A stretch of DNA of 64,000 nucleotides from Bordetella genomosp. 8 (GTDB lineage: Bacteria; Pseudomonadota; Gammaproteobacteria; Burkholderiales; Burkholderiaceae_B), in the NCBI RefSeq assembly GCF_002119685.1, contig NZ_CP021108.1, forward strand, positions 1,550,001 through 1,614,000, in the 5' to 3' direction. Below the pieces are notes generated by a model. That model had not been told where the DNA came from. It worked only from the letters and a program-made list of their open reading frames with translations, and searched no databases. The position numbers were made by a program, and so were the translations under genes. Each line of letters starts with the position of its first letter. The first letter of the stretch is position 1. Below, piece after piece: positions 57,070 to 64,000 of this stretch.

Positions 57070-57696
57070 ATGGCGCAATTCTTTACCGTACATCCCGCGA
57101 ATCCACAGCCGCGTTTGTTGAAGCAGGCCGCGCAGCTGTTGCGCGACGGCGGGCTTGCGGCCGTGCCGACCGACTCCAGCTACGCCGTGATCGCCCGCCT
57201 GGACGACAAGGCGGCCGCCGACGGCTTGCGGCGGCTGCGCGGGCTGGACGATCGCCACCATCTGACGCTGATCTGCCGCGATCTCGCGCAGCTGGGCCAT
57301 TTTGCCCGCGTCGACAACCGCCAGTACCGCATGCTGAAGGCCGCCACGCCCGGCCCGTTCACTTTCATCCTCGAGGCCACGCGCGAAGTGCCGCGGCGCG
57401 TCTCGCATCCTTCCCGCAAGACCATAGGCCTGCGCGTGCCGGATCACCCTGTCACCCTCGGCCTGCTGGAACAGTTCGGCGAACCGCTGCTGTCCACCAC
57501 CCTGATCCCCGCCGGTGAAACCGACGCATTGAATGACGCCGAGGAAATCCGCGAGCGCTACGAGCACGTGCTGGCCGCGGTCGTCGATAGCGGCGCCTGC
57601 CCCAAGGAACCCACGACCGTCGTCGACCTGACCGGCGACGAAGCGCAACTCATCCGGGTGGGGCGCGGCGACCCCACCCAGCTCGGAATCGCCTGA
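57070..57696 (+). CDS. L-threonylcarbamoyladenylate synthase family protein (YciO/Sua5-like)
   Basis: A 208-residue protein of the YrdC/YciO/Sua5 fold: RDGGLAAVPTDSSYAVIARL, RRLRGLDDRHHLTLICRDL, ATPGPFTFILEATREVPRR and TIGLRVPDHPV. This group makes threonylcarbamoyl-AMP for the tRNA t6A37 modification; the length and KTIGLRVP suit the YciO subgroup. YciO activity is lower or disputed. AGGA seven bases before ATG 57070; three bases separate the stop from the site-2 protease start. Confidence 0.9.
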   Translation: MAQFFTVHPANPQPRLLKQAAQLLRDGGLAAVPTDSSYAVIARLDDKAAADGLRRLRGLDDRHHLTLICRDLAQLGHFARVDNRQYRMLKAATPGPFTFILEATREVPRRVSHPSRKTIGLRVPDHPVTLGLLEQFGEPLLSTTLIPAGETDALNDAEEIRERYEHVLAAVVDSGACPKEPTTVVDLTGDEAQLIRVGRGDPTQLGIA

Positions 57697-57699
57697 TCC

Positions 57700-58347
57700 A
57701 TGGACGACATCATCCAGTCGATCGCGATCTACGCGATCCCCGTCATTTTCGCCATTACGCTGCATGAAGCGGCGCATGGCTATGTCGCCCGCATGTTCGG
57801 CGATCCGACCGCCTACCAGATGGGACGGGTCAGCCTGAATCCGGCCCGCCACATCGATCCGGTCGGCACGCTGCTGGTGCCGCTGGTCATCCTGCTGGCT
57901 TCCAAGCTGCTGGGCAGTCCGGGCATCCTGTTCGGCTGGGCCAAGCCGGTGCCGGTCGATTTCGGCCGCCTGCGCCGCCCCAAGCAGGACATGCTGTGGG
58001 TGGCCGCGGCCGGGCCGGCGTCCAACCTGGTCATGGCCATCCTCTGGGGCATCGTGCTCAAGCTGGTCTACCAGAGCGGCGGCGCGGAAGGCTACTGGTT
58101 CGACATGGCGCAGGCCGGCGTGCAGATCAATCTGGTGCTGATGGCCCTGAACCTGCTGCCGCTGCTGCCCCTGGACGGGGGACGCATCCTTTACAGCCTG
58201 CTGCCCAACCGCCTGGCCTACCAGTATTCCCGCATCGAGCCCTACGGCATGATGATCGTCCTGCTGCTGCTGTTCAGCGGCGGGCTGTGGATCTTCCTCA
58301 AGCCGATTTTTGCGCTGGGCAGCACGGTCGTCAGCTGGTTTCTATAG
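57700..58347 (+). CDS. Site-2 protease family (M50) membrane metalloprotease
   Basis: A 215-residue membrane protein with about six hydrophobic segments, the zinc motif LHEAAHGY (H22, E23, H26) and LPLDGGRILYSLLP near the C-terminus with the third metal ligand D. It is of the small bacterial YwhC-type M50 family and would cut in the membrane plane. The ATG at 57700 follows the previous stop by three bases, with a GATCC element only, so coupling is likely. Substrate unknown. Confidence 0.9.
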   Translation: MDDIIQSIAIYAIPVIFAITLHEAAHGYVARMFGDPTAYQMGRVSLNPARHIDPVGTLLVPLVILLASKLLGSPGILFGWAKPVPVDFGRLRRPKQDMLWVAAAGPASNLVMAILWGIVLKLVYQSGGAEGYWFDMAQAGVQINLVLMALNLLPLLPLDGGRILYSLLPNRLAYQYSRIEPYGMMIVLLLLFSGGLWIFLKPIFALGSTVVSWFL

Positions 58348-58395
58348 GTTTTTTCCTGGTATCCGGTAAACTCGCGGGATTTCCAGATTCAAGTC

Positions 58396-58416
58396 CCCGC
58401 CGGGCAGCCCGGCGGG
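58396..58416. repeat. GC-rich inverted repeat in the dapA leader
   Basis: CCCGCCGGGC-A-GCCCGGCGGG is a perfect 10-bp-arm palindrome, just upstream of the dapA SD (GGAG at 58421). It could be a leader hairpin or the tail of the previous operon. No U-run follows, so it is not an intrinsic terminator. Confidence 0.6.
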
Positions 58417-58435
58417 CACCGGAGCCCCTCTCAAT

Positions 58436-59341
58436 ATGGCATCTTCGGCATCCGCCGCTGGCGTTACTTTCCAGGGCAGCATGGTCGCCCTGGTGACCCC
58501 CATGCATCCCGACGGTACGCTGGACTACAAGGCCTACCGCTCTCTGATCGACTGGCACGTCGCCGAAGGCACGGATGCCCTGGTCGTGGTCGGCACCACC
58601 GGCGAATCGCCGACGGTGTCGATGGAGGAACATGCGGAGCTGATACGCGTGGCGGTGGAACATGCCGCCGGCCGCGTGCCCGTGATCGCCGGCGTCGGCG
58701 CCAATTCCACCGACGAAGCCATCCATCTGGCGCGCCACGCGAAGGCCGTCGGTGCGCAGGCCGGCCTGTCGGTCGTTCCCTATTACAACAAGCCTTCGCA
58801 GGAAGGCCTGTACCAGCACTTCCGGCGCATCGTCGAAGCCGTCGACCTGCCCACCATCCTGTATAACGTACCGGGCCGTACGGTGGCGGACCTGTCGAAC
58901 GAGACCGTTCTGCGCCTGGCCCAGGTGCCCGGCATCGTCGGCATCAAGGATGCCACCGGCGATATCGGCCGGGGCGCCTTGCTGTTGCGCGAAGCACCGG
59001 CCAGCTTCCAGATTTTCAGTGGCGACGACCCCACGGCCGCCGCGCTGATGCTGCTGGGCGGACGCGGCAATATTTCCGTGACCGCCAACGTCGCGCCCCG
59101 CCTCATGCACGACCTGTGCGCGGCGGCGCTGGCCATGGACGTGCCCAAGGTGCGTGAACTAAACGCCCGTGTCGCACGTCTGAACAAGGCCCTTTTCGTC
59201 GAGGCCAATCCGATTCCCGTCAAATGGGCCTTGTCGCGCATGGGGCGCATGCCCTTGGGCTACCGTCTGCCCCTGGTGGAACCGGGCACGCAGCACCATG
59301 CCACGGTCGAAGCCGCATTGCGGGACGCAGGCCTGCTTTAA
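58436..59341 (+). CDS. dapA: 4-hydroxy-tetrahydrodipicolinate synthase
   Basis: A 301-residue TIM-barrel enzyme that condenses pyruvate with aspartate semialdehyde, the first lysine/diaminopimelate-specific step. Visible are [10 protein letters not shown] (54-60), the catalytic Tyr143 in ILYNVPGR, the Schiff-base Lys171 in VGIKDATGD and [12 protein letters not shown]. Start ATG 58436 with GGAG some distance upstream. It is followed by bamC on the same strand (21 bases), as in E. coli (dapA-nlpB/bamC). Confidence 0.96.
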   Translation: MASSASAAGVTFQGSMVALVTPMHPDGTLDYKAYRSLIDWHVAEGTDALVVVGTTGESPTVSMEEHAELIRVAVEHAAGRVPVIAGVGANSTDEAIHLARHAKAVGAQAGLSVVPYYNKPSQEGLYQHFRRIVEAVDLPTILYNVPGRTVADLSNETVLRLAQVPGIVGIKDATGDIGRGALLLREAPASFQIFSGDDPTAAALMLLGGRGNISVTANVAPRLMHDLCAAALAMDVPKVRELNARVARLNKALFVEANPIPVKWALSRMGRMPLGYRLPLVEPGTQHHATVEAALRDAGLL

Positions 59342-59362
59342 AAGCAATCAATGAGGATACGT

Positions 59363-60514
59363 ATGAACACGCGCCATGCCGGTTACTCGGCATTGCTTAC
59401 TCTGGTCATGCTGGCCGGCTGCAGCGACGTCAATCAGATACTGGGCAAAGAAGAACCCATCGATTACAAGAGCGCGAGCGGCCAGCAGGCCCAGCCGCTC
59501 AGTATCCCGCCGGACCTGACCCAGGCCGCCGCGGATCCGCGCTACAAGGCGCCTCCGGGTGGGACGACCACGTTCTCGCAATACCAGGCGGAAGGCCAGC
59601 AACAGGCGGCCAACCAGGCCCAGGGCAAGGCCTCCAACGACGTATTGCCGCAGCGCACCGACATGCATGTCGAGCGCGACGGCGATATCCGCTGGCTGGT
59701 GGTCGACATGCCGCCTGACCAGATTTTCGGCAAGGTGGTCGATTTCTGGACCAGCAACGGCTTCACGATCCAGAGCAACGATCCGAAGGCCGGCCTGATC
59801 GAAACCAACTGGGCGGAAAACCGCGCGAAGATTCCTGAAAGCTGGCTGCGGCAGGCGCTGGGCTTCGTCCTGGAGCAGGCCTACGATAGCGGCGAACGCG
59901 AAAAATTCCGCACCCGCATGGAACGCGTCAACGGCCACACGGAAATCTATATCAGCCACCAGCACATGGTGGAAAAGAACGTGGGCCAGCGCGATTCCGG
60001 CAACCTGCAATGGCAGCCTGGTCCGGAAGATCCCGGGCTGAATGCCGCCATGCTGGCACGCCTGATGGTGTACCTGGGCACCAGTGTGGACCAGGCCAAG
60101 ACCATGGTTGCACGTGCCGAAGCCACGCCGGCGCAACCCAAGATCACGCGTGACGTGGTGGCGGACGGCGCGCGCCTGAACGTGCAGGAATCCTTCGATC
60201 GCGCATGGCGCCGCGTGGGTGTGGCGCTGGATTCGGGCGGCTTCACGGTGGATGATCGCGACCGTTCGGCGGGTGATTTCTACGTGCGTTACCTGGATAC
60301 CGATACGGGCGTGCAGCGTGACGAACCCGGGTTCTTCAGCCGAATGTTCGGTACCGCGCGGCCCAGCCAGGCACCGCAATACCGCATCCACGTCGTCGGC
60401 CAAGGCGCGGCCACGCAGGTCACGGTGCTGGACGCCAATGGCCAGGTCGACACCACGCCGACGGCCCAGCGCCTGCTGAGCGTGCTGGCGGACAAGATGT
60501 CCGCGGTTCAGTAG
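59363..60514 (+). CDS. bamC: Outer-membrane assembly lipoprotein BamC
   Basis: A 383-residue lipoprotein: signal MNTRHAGYSALLTLVMLAG then Cys20 (lipobox LAGC), followed by the BamC N-terminal unstructured segment (EPIDYKSAS, PLSIPPDLTQAA) and two helix-grip domains (MPPDQIFGKVVDFWTSNGF; FDRAWRRVGVALDSGGF). It is part of the BAM complex that inserts beta-barrel proteins. ATG 59363 is preferred to 59351 because GAGGAT lies within it at proper spacing. The dapA-bamC pairing is conserved. Two terminator-like hairpins follow. Confidence 0.93.
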   Translation: MNTRHAGYSALLTLVMLAGCSDVNQILGKEEPIDYKSASGQQAQPLSIPPDLTQAAADPRYKAPPGGTTTFSQYQAEGQQQAANQAQGKASNDVLPQRTDMHVERDGDIRWLVVDMPPDQIFGKVVDFWTSNGFTIQSNDPKAGLIETNWAENRAKIPESWLRQALGFVLEQAYDSGEREKFRTRMERVNGHTEIYISHQHMVEKNVGQRDSGNLQWQPGPEDPGLNAAMLARLMVYLGTSVDQAKTMVARAEATPAQPKITRDVVADGARLNVQESFDRAWRRVGVALDSGGFTVDDRDRSAGDFYVRYLDTDTGVQRDEPGFFSRMFGTARPSQAPQYRIHVVGQGAATQVTVLDANGQVDTTPTAQRLLSVLADKMSAVQ

Positions 60515-60520
60515 GCGTCG

Positions 60521-60549
60521 GCCAGGGGCGTCGGACCGACGCCCCTGGC
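60521..60549. terminator. Long inverted repeat after bamC
   Basis: GCCAGGGGCGTCGG (60521-60534) pairs perfectly with CCGACGCCCCTGGC (60536-60549) with a one-base centre, hence about 12 bp of stem with a four-to-five-base loop. No U-run follows; it may aid termination with the next hairpin. Confidence 0.65.
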
Positions 60550-60605
60550 TGGTGCCACCAGGACGGTGCCGCTGGTTTTCGCGGCTCGTGCCGGATACTC
60601 CGGAA

Positions 60606-60640
60606 GCAAAAAAGGAACGCTTGCGCGTTCCTTTTTTTGC
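60606..60640. terminator. Bidirectional rho-independent terminator
   Basis: GCAAAAAAGGAACGC (60606-60620), loop TTGC, GCGTTCCTTTTTTTGC (60625-60640). The A-run on one side and T-run on the other make it work for both strands: after bamC (rightward) and after the leftward lipoprotein gene 27 bases away. Confidence 0.92.
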
Positions 60641-60666
60641 CTGCTCTTGGGAAGCTGGCCGATCGT

Positions 60667-60894
60667 TTACTGCGTGGTGCCGCCCGTCGTGCCGCCACCG
60701 CTGCCGTTGCCCGGCGTGGTGGTGGCGCCGCCGCCGCCGGCAGCCGGCGCGGTGGTGGAGGGGGCCGGGGTGGACGACGACGGGGCCGTGGTGGAAGGCG
60801 TGCTGCTGGCCGGGGCGGGCGCGTCTTCCTTCTTGTTGCACGCGCTCAGCGAAACGGCCAGGACACTAGCCACAACCAGGGTTTTCATCATCAT
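60667..60894 (-). CDS. Small Thr/Gly/Pro-rich lipoprotein
   Basis: A 75-residue protein with a lipoprotein signal (MMMKTLVVASVLAVSLSA, Cys19, lipobox LSAC), then a low-complexity tail rich in Pro, Ser, Thr and finally Gly (TTPGNGSGGGTTGGTTQ). The tail is likely unfolded. AAGGAG seven bases before ATG 60894. A possible upstream promoter (TTGTTT/TTTAAT, 18-base spacer, about 61010-61050 on this strand) is weak. Function unknown. Confidence 0.75.
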   Translation of the reverse strand: MMMKTLVVASVLAVSLSACNKKEDAPAPASSTPSTTAPSSSTPAPSTTAPAAGGGGATTTPGNGSGGGTTGGTTQ

Positions 60895-61127
60895 TCGAGA
60901 TCTCCTTTGTGATGGAATCCGTGCGACCCGGATAGCCTGCCCGCGCAGGTGCCTAACCGGGATGACGGATTCAGGCTACAGGACTTACCCGAACGATTGC
61001 GTGTGGAAATTAAAGCTTGCGAGTCCTAAAGGAAACAAGCCTTGCTCTCATGTATAGGGTTTTTCCAGATGTTTCGATTGTGGGGGAATCGGGGCCGAAG
61101 CGTGTCTTCTAGAAACCTTTACAGGTT

Positions 61128-62348
61128 TCAGAGGCGAGATTTGTCTGATTCATATACCAGCCAGCCATCGTCCAGCCATTGGACCAGGCACTCCCGCTCT
61201 TCATCGGTCAATTTGGCGGCGGCCGGGTCGCCGCAGGCCAGGCGCCTGGCGTCCGCCAACTGCCGTAGCGCGGGGCTGGCCGGCACCGGCGCGGTTTCGC
61301 CGTTGATGAATACCTGCCTGCCGCGATAAAGCATGCGGGTACGGCGGTCCAGCCGCAACACGCCGCTGGCGGGCCATGCGGCCGCCAGGTCCGGGCCGTC
61401 CTCGGCGGGCACGTCGAACACCGCGGCGGCGCCGGGTTCCGTCAGCCAGCAGCCCAGGAAGCGGTGCGCCAAGGCTTCGTCGAAGCGCACGCGGCGCACC
61501 GCGTCGAGCGCGGCGGCCGCCAGCCCTTCGGGCAGCTCGGCCGGGTGCCTGGTCGCCTGCAGGCCCGCATCCCGATACCGGGCCTGCAGGCGCGGTCCGG
61601 GCAGCGGAGGTTCGCCGTAGGGGCCGCTGGGCTGGCCGGCGCGCGCCAGCACCTGCTCCGCGGCGGCTTCGAGCATGCCGCGCGCCAGCGCGGCCTGGTC
61701 GGGCGCGCGAAAGCCTATCGAGATCGTCATGCAATCGCCCTGTGCGATGCCGTCGTGCGCTACCTGGGGCGGCAGGTACAGCATGTCGCCCGGCTCCAGC
61801 ACGTAGGTGGCCTCGGGTTCGAAGTGACGCAGGATCTTCAGCGGCAGGTCGGGCTGCAGGCTCAGGTCCCGTTGCCGGCCGATGCGCCATTCGCGCCGCC
61901 CGACCGCCTGTAGCAGGAACACGTCGTAGCTGTCGAAATGCGGTCCGACGCCGCCGCCATCGGTGGCGATGCTGATCATCACATCGTCCAGTCGCGCATC
62001 CGGGATGAAGCGGAAACGATGCATCAGTTCGGCGGCGGCGTCGTGATGCTGGTCCACGCTCTGCACCAACAGCGTCCAGTCGGGTTCGGATGCCTTGGGC
62101 AAGCGTGCGAACGGCCCGTGCTCCATCTGCCATTGCCCGTCTTCGCGCCAGATCAGGCGCGACGCGACGTCGTCGTTGCGGGCCATCCGCTTCAGTTCGG
62201 CGATGCCGACCGGCGGCTTGAAGCCCGGAATGGCCTGGCGTATGAGCAACGGCTTGCGCTGCCAATACGATTTCATGAATTGCGCCGGCGTGCGGCCGCC
62301 CAGCAGGTCCAGGGGCTGGTCCGGCTGCGGATTGATCGATGGGATCAT
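61128..62348 (-). CDS. roxA: Ribosomal protein L16 arginine hydroxylase-type cupin oxygenase (RoxA/YcfD)
   Basis: A 406-residue Fe(II)/2-oxoglutarate JmjC-type oxygenase. It starts PLDLLGGRTPAQFMKSYWQRKPL, then has the metal motif VGPHFDSYDVFL (H and D), a distal histidine in LPPQVAHDG and a C-terminal winged-helix region. The E. coli homologue hydroxylates an arginine of ribosomal protein L16. It follows mutS by 28 bases on the same strand. Confidence 0.9.
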   Translation of the reverse strand: MIPSINPQPDQPLDLLGGRTPAQFMKSYWQRKPLLIRQAIPGFKPPVGIAELKRMARNDDVASRLIWREDGQWQMEHGPFARLPKASEPDWTLLVQSVDQHHDAAAELMHRFRFIPDARLDDVMISIATDGGGVGPHFDSYDVFLLQAVGRREWRIGRQRDLSLQPDLPLKILRHFEPEATYVLEPGDMLYLPPQVAHDGIAQGDCMTISIGFRAPDQAALARGMLEAAAEQVLARAGQPSGPYGEPPLPGPRLQARYRDAGLQATRHPAELPEGLAAAALDAVRRVRFDEALAHRFLGCWLTEPGAAAVFDVPAEDGPDLAAAWPASGVLRLDRRTRMLYRGRQVFINGETAPVPASPALRQLADARRLACGDPAAAKLTDEERECLVQWLDDGWLVYESDKSRL

Positions 62349-62376
62349 GGGGATATGCCTTGAACGATGCGCACGC

Positions 62377-64000
62377 TTATTGCAGGTGGGCTTTCAATCG
62401 ATACAGCGTGTCCAGCGCTTCGCGCGGGGTCAGGCTGTCCGGGTCGACGTCGGCCAGGGCCGCGCGCAGCGCCAGCAGTGTTTCGGTTTCGTGGGCGGCG
62501 GCCGACAGCGCCGCGGATTCCGCGTCCGCCTGGGCGGCGGCGGCGAACAGGCCCAGCTGCGGCGTCGGCGCGCCTTGCGCCTCCAGCCGCTCCAGCTCCC
62601 GGGAAGCCTGGCGGATGACGGCGGCCGGCACGCCGGCGCGCTGCGCCACCTGGATGCCGTAGCTGCGGCTGGCCGGGCCGTCGCGGACTTCATGCAGGAA
62701 GACGATGCCGCCGGCCGATTCCGCCGCGGCCAGATGGACGTTGGCGGCGGTAGGCTGTTCGGCGGGCATGCGGGTGATCTCGAAATAATGCGTGGCGAAG
62801 AGCGTCAGCGCGCGGTTGTGCGTCAGCAGGCGCAGCGCGATGGCCCATGCCAGTGCCAGGCCGTCGTAGGTGGACGTGCCGCGGCCGATTTCATCCATCA
62901 GTACCAGGCTGGCCGGGGTGCTGGCCGCCAGGATGGCGGCTGCCTCCGTCATTTCCATCATGAACGTGGAGCGGCCGCCCGCCAGGTCGTCGGCCGCGCC
63001 GATGCGCGTGAAGATCCGGTCGAGCCGTCCGATCCGCGCCCGCGCGGCGGGGACGAAGCTGCCGGTGCGCGCCAGCAGCGCGATCAACGCCACCTGCCTC
63101 ATGTACGTGGACTTGCCGCCCATGTTGGGGCCGGTGATCAGCAGCATGCGCCGCGTGGCGTCCATCTTGCAGCTGTTCGGCGTGAAGCGTTCGATGGCGC
63201 GTTCCACCACCGGGTGGCGGCCGGCGTCGATATCGATCTCCGCGTCTTCCGACAGTTCGGGCGCATTCCAGTCATGCCGGCGCGCATGCTCGGCCAGGGC
63301 GGCCAACGTGTCGACCTCCGCCAGCGCCCAGGCGCAATCCGACAGGGCGCGCACGTGGCCGCCCAGCTGGTCCAGCATCTGCTCGTACAGCCATTTTTCG
63401 CGCGCCAGGGAGCGGTCCTGCGCCGACAGCACGCGGTCTTCCCAGGTCTTGAGCTCAGGCGTGATGTAGCGTTCGACGTTCTTCAGGGTCTGGCGGCGCC
63501 GGTAGTCTTCCGGCACCTTGTCGGCCTGTCCCCGGCTGACCTCGATATAGAAGCCATGGACGCGGTTGAACTCGACGCGCAGGTTGGCGATGCCGCTGCG
63601 CTCGCGTTCGCGGGCTTCGAGCTGGATCAGGAAGTCGCCGCCATCGGTGGCAAGCGCGCGCAGCTCGTCCAGCTCGGCGTCATGGCCGGTGGCGATGACG
63701 CCCCCGTCGCGGATCGCCGCCGCGGGTTCGGGGGCGATGGTGGCGGCGAGCAGGGCGTGGATGGCCGAGTCGGGACACAGCTTGTCGGCCAGCGCGGCGA
63801 AACGGCCTTCCGTGGCCAGCGCGCGGACCTGTTCGCACAAGGCCGGCAGATCGCCCAGCGCGTCGCGCAGGCTGGCCAGTTCGCGCGGGCGCGCGGAACG
63901 CAGGGCGACACGGGCGGCGATGCGCTCGATATCGGGAAAGCGCTTCAAGGTGTCGCGCAGGGTGTCCAGGGGCAGGGCGGCCGCCAGCCCCGCCGGCGTG
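62377..64000 (-). CDS. mutS: DNA mismatch repair protein MutS (5' part outside window)
   Basis: 541 C-terminal residues are visible, from the lever/clamp region (domain III-IV) through the ATPase domain; the frame is open at the window end, and the TTG at 63948 is internal. Motifs: [20 protein letters not shown], Walker [14 protein letters not shown], Walker [21 protein letters not shown] and FATHYFEI. The mismatch-binding N-terminus (GxFYE) lies outside. C-terminal helix-turn-helix ends KAHLQ. It starts mismatch repair with MutL. Confidence 0.97.
   Translation of the reverse strand, partial: TPAGLAAALPLDTLRDTLKRFPDIERIAARVALRSARPRELASLRDALGDLPALCEQVRALATEGRFAALADKLCPDSAIHALLAATIAPEPAAAIRDGGVIATGHDAELDELRALATDGGDFLIQLEARERERSGIANLRVEFNRVHGFYIEVSRGQADKVPEDYRRRQTLKNVERYITPELKTWEDRVLSAQDRSLAREKWLYEQMLDQLGGHVRALSDCAWALAEVDTLAALAEHARRHDWNAPELSEDAEIDIDAGRHPVVERAIERFTPNSCKMDATRRMLLITGPNMGGKSTYMRQVALIALLARTGSFVPAARARIGRLDRIFTRIGAADDLAGGRSTFMMEMTEAAAILAASTPASLVLMDEIGRGTSTYDGLALAWAIALRLLTHNRALTLFATHYFEITRMPAEQPTAANVHLAAAESAGGIVFLHEVRDGPASRSYGIQVAQRAGVPAAVIRQASRELERLEAQGAPTPQLGLFAAAAQADAESAALSAAAHETETLLALRAALADVDPDSLTPREALDTLYRLKAHLQ

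Noticed and set aside
1..64000. tRNA, rRNA, insertion sequences, integrases, prophage genes
   Set aside because: None was recognised by eye on either strand; intergenic gaps are all shorter than about 250 bases.

Overview
The window is about 66 % GC, with tightly packed genes, many ATGA start/stop overlaps and no gene-free stretch longer than about 250 bases. Gene content points to a Bordetella/Achromobacter-type betaproteobacterium (Alcaligenaceae). It includes a Bug-family (tripartite tricarboxylate) receptor, a LIV-type transporter, many LysR regulators and the block dapA-bamC-roxA-mutS. No rRNA, tRNA, transposase, integrase or CRISPR array was seen.

Layout. 1-5540: catabolic operon (truncated FAD oxidoreductase, RidA, CoA transferase, Bug receptor, crotonase-fold enzyme) and a LysR gene. 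5581-8878: a metallo-beta-lactamase-fold hydrolase divergent from four small genes, of which one looks AidA/PixA-like and the last is a papain-like cysteine protease; this is the least explained block and the best candidate for an undescribed system. 8943-11957: YdeP-type molybdopterin oxidoreductase and a HIT-like protein. 12022-18924: phosphonoalanine cluster (phosphonopyruvate hydrolase, aminotransferase, three-gene ABC importer, divergent LysR). 19070-22593: lipoprotein, a LexA-box-controlled protein joining a Cas4/RecB-like nuclease region to a Rad3-type helicase, and a Gln/Asn decapeptide-repeat protein. 22651-27058: ferritin-like protein, DNA ligase D and Ku (end joining). 27165-35953: SDR, LIV importer and BKACE operon with a divergent GAF/CdaR-type regulator. 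36010-40875: very large hybrid histidine kinase.

41040-49962: sulfur-flavoured region with two SsuE-like reductases, a molbindin-like protein, a sulfonate/nitrate-type ABC operon with two permeases and an amidohydrolase, and a SoxCD/SorAB-like molybdenum dehydrogenase with its cytochrome c. No SsuD-type monooxygenase lies in the window. 50129-53304: two paralogous proteins of unknown function (one with an SPxN repeat tail), an EamA exporter and a Pro-rich small protein. 53317-64000: mostly core functions (AsmA/DUF748 protein, Nudix, YpfJ-type zinc protein, threonylcarbamoyl-AMP synthase family, site-2 protease, dapA, bamC, small lipoprotein, ribosomal oxygenase, 3' part of mutS).

The clusters are each self-contained: importer, one or two enzymes and a divergent regulator. 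This is typical of a metabolically versatile soil or opportunistic bacterium. Functions are read from motifs and gene order only; substrates of the transport operons are inference, except for phosphonoalanine, where the enzyme pair is specific.
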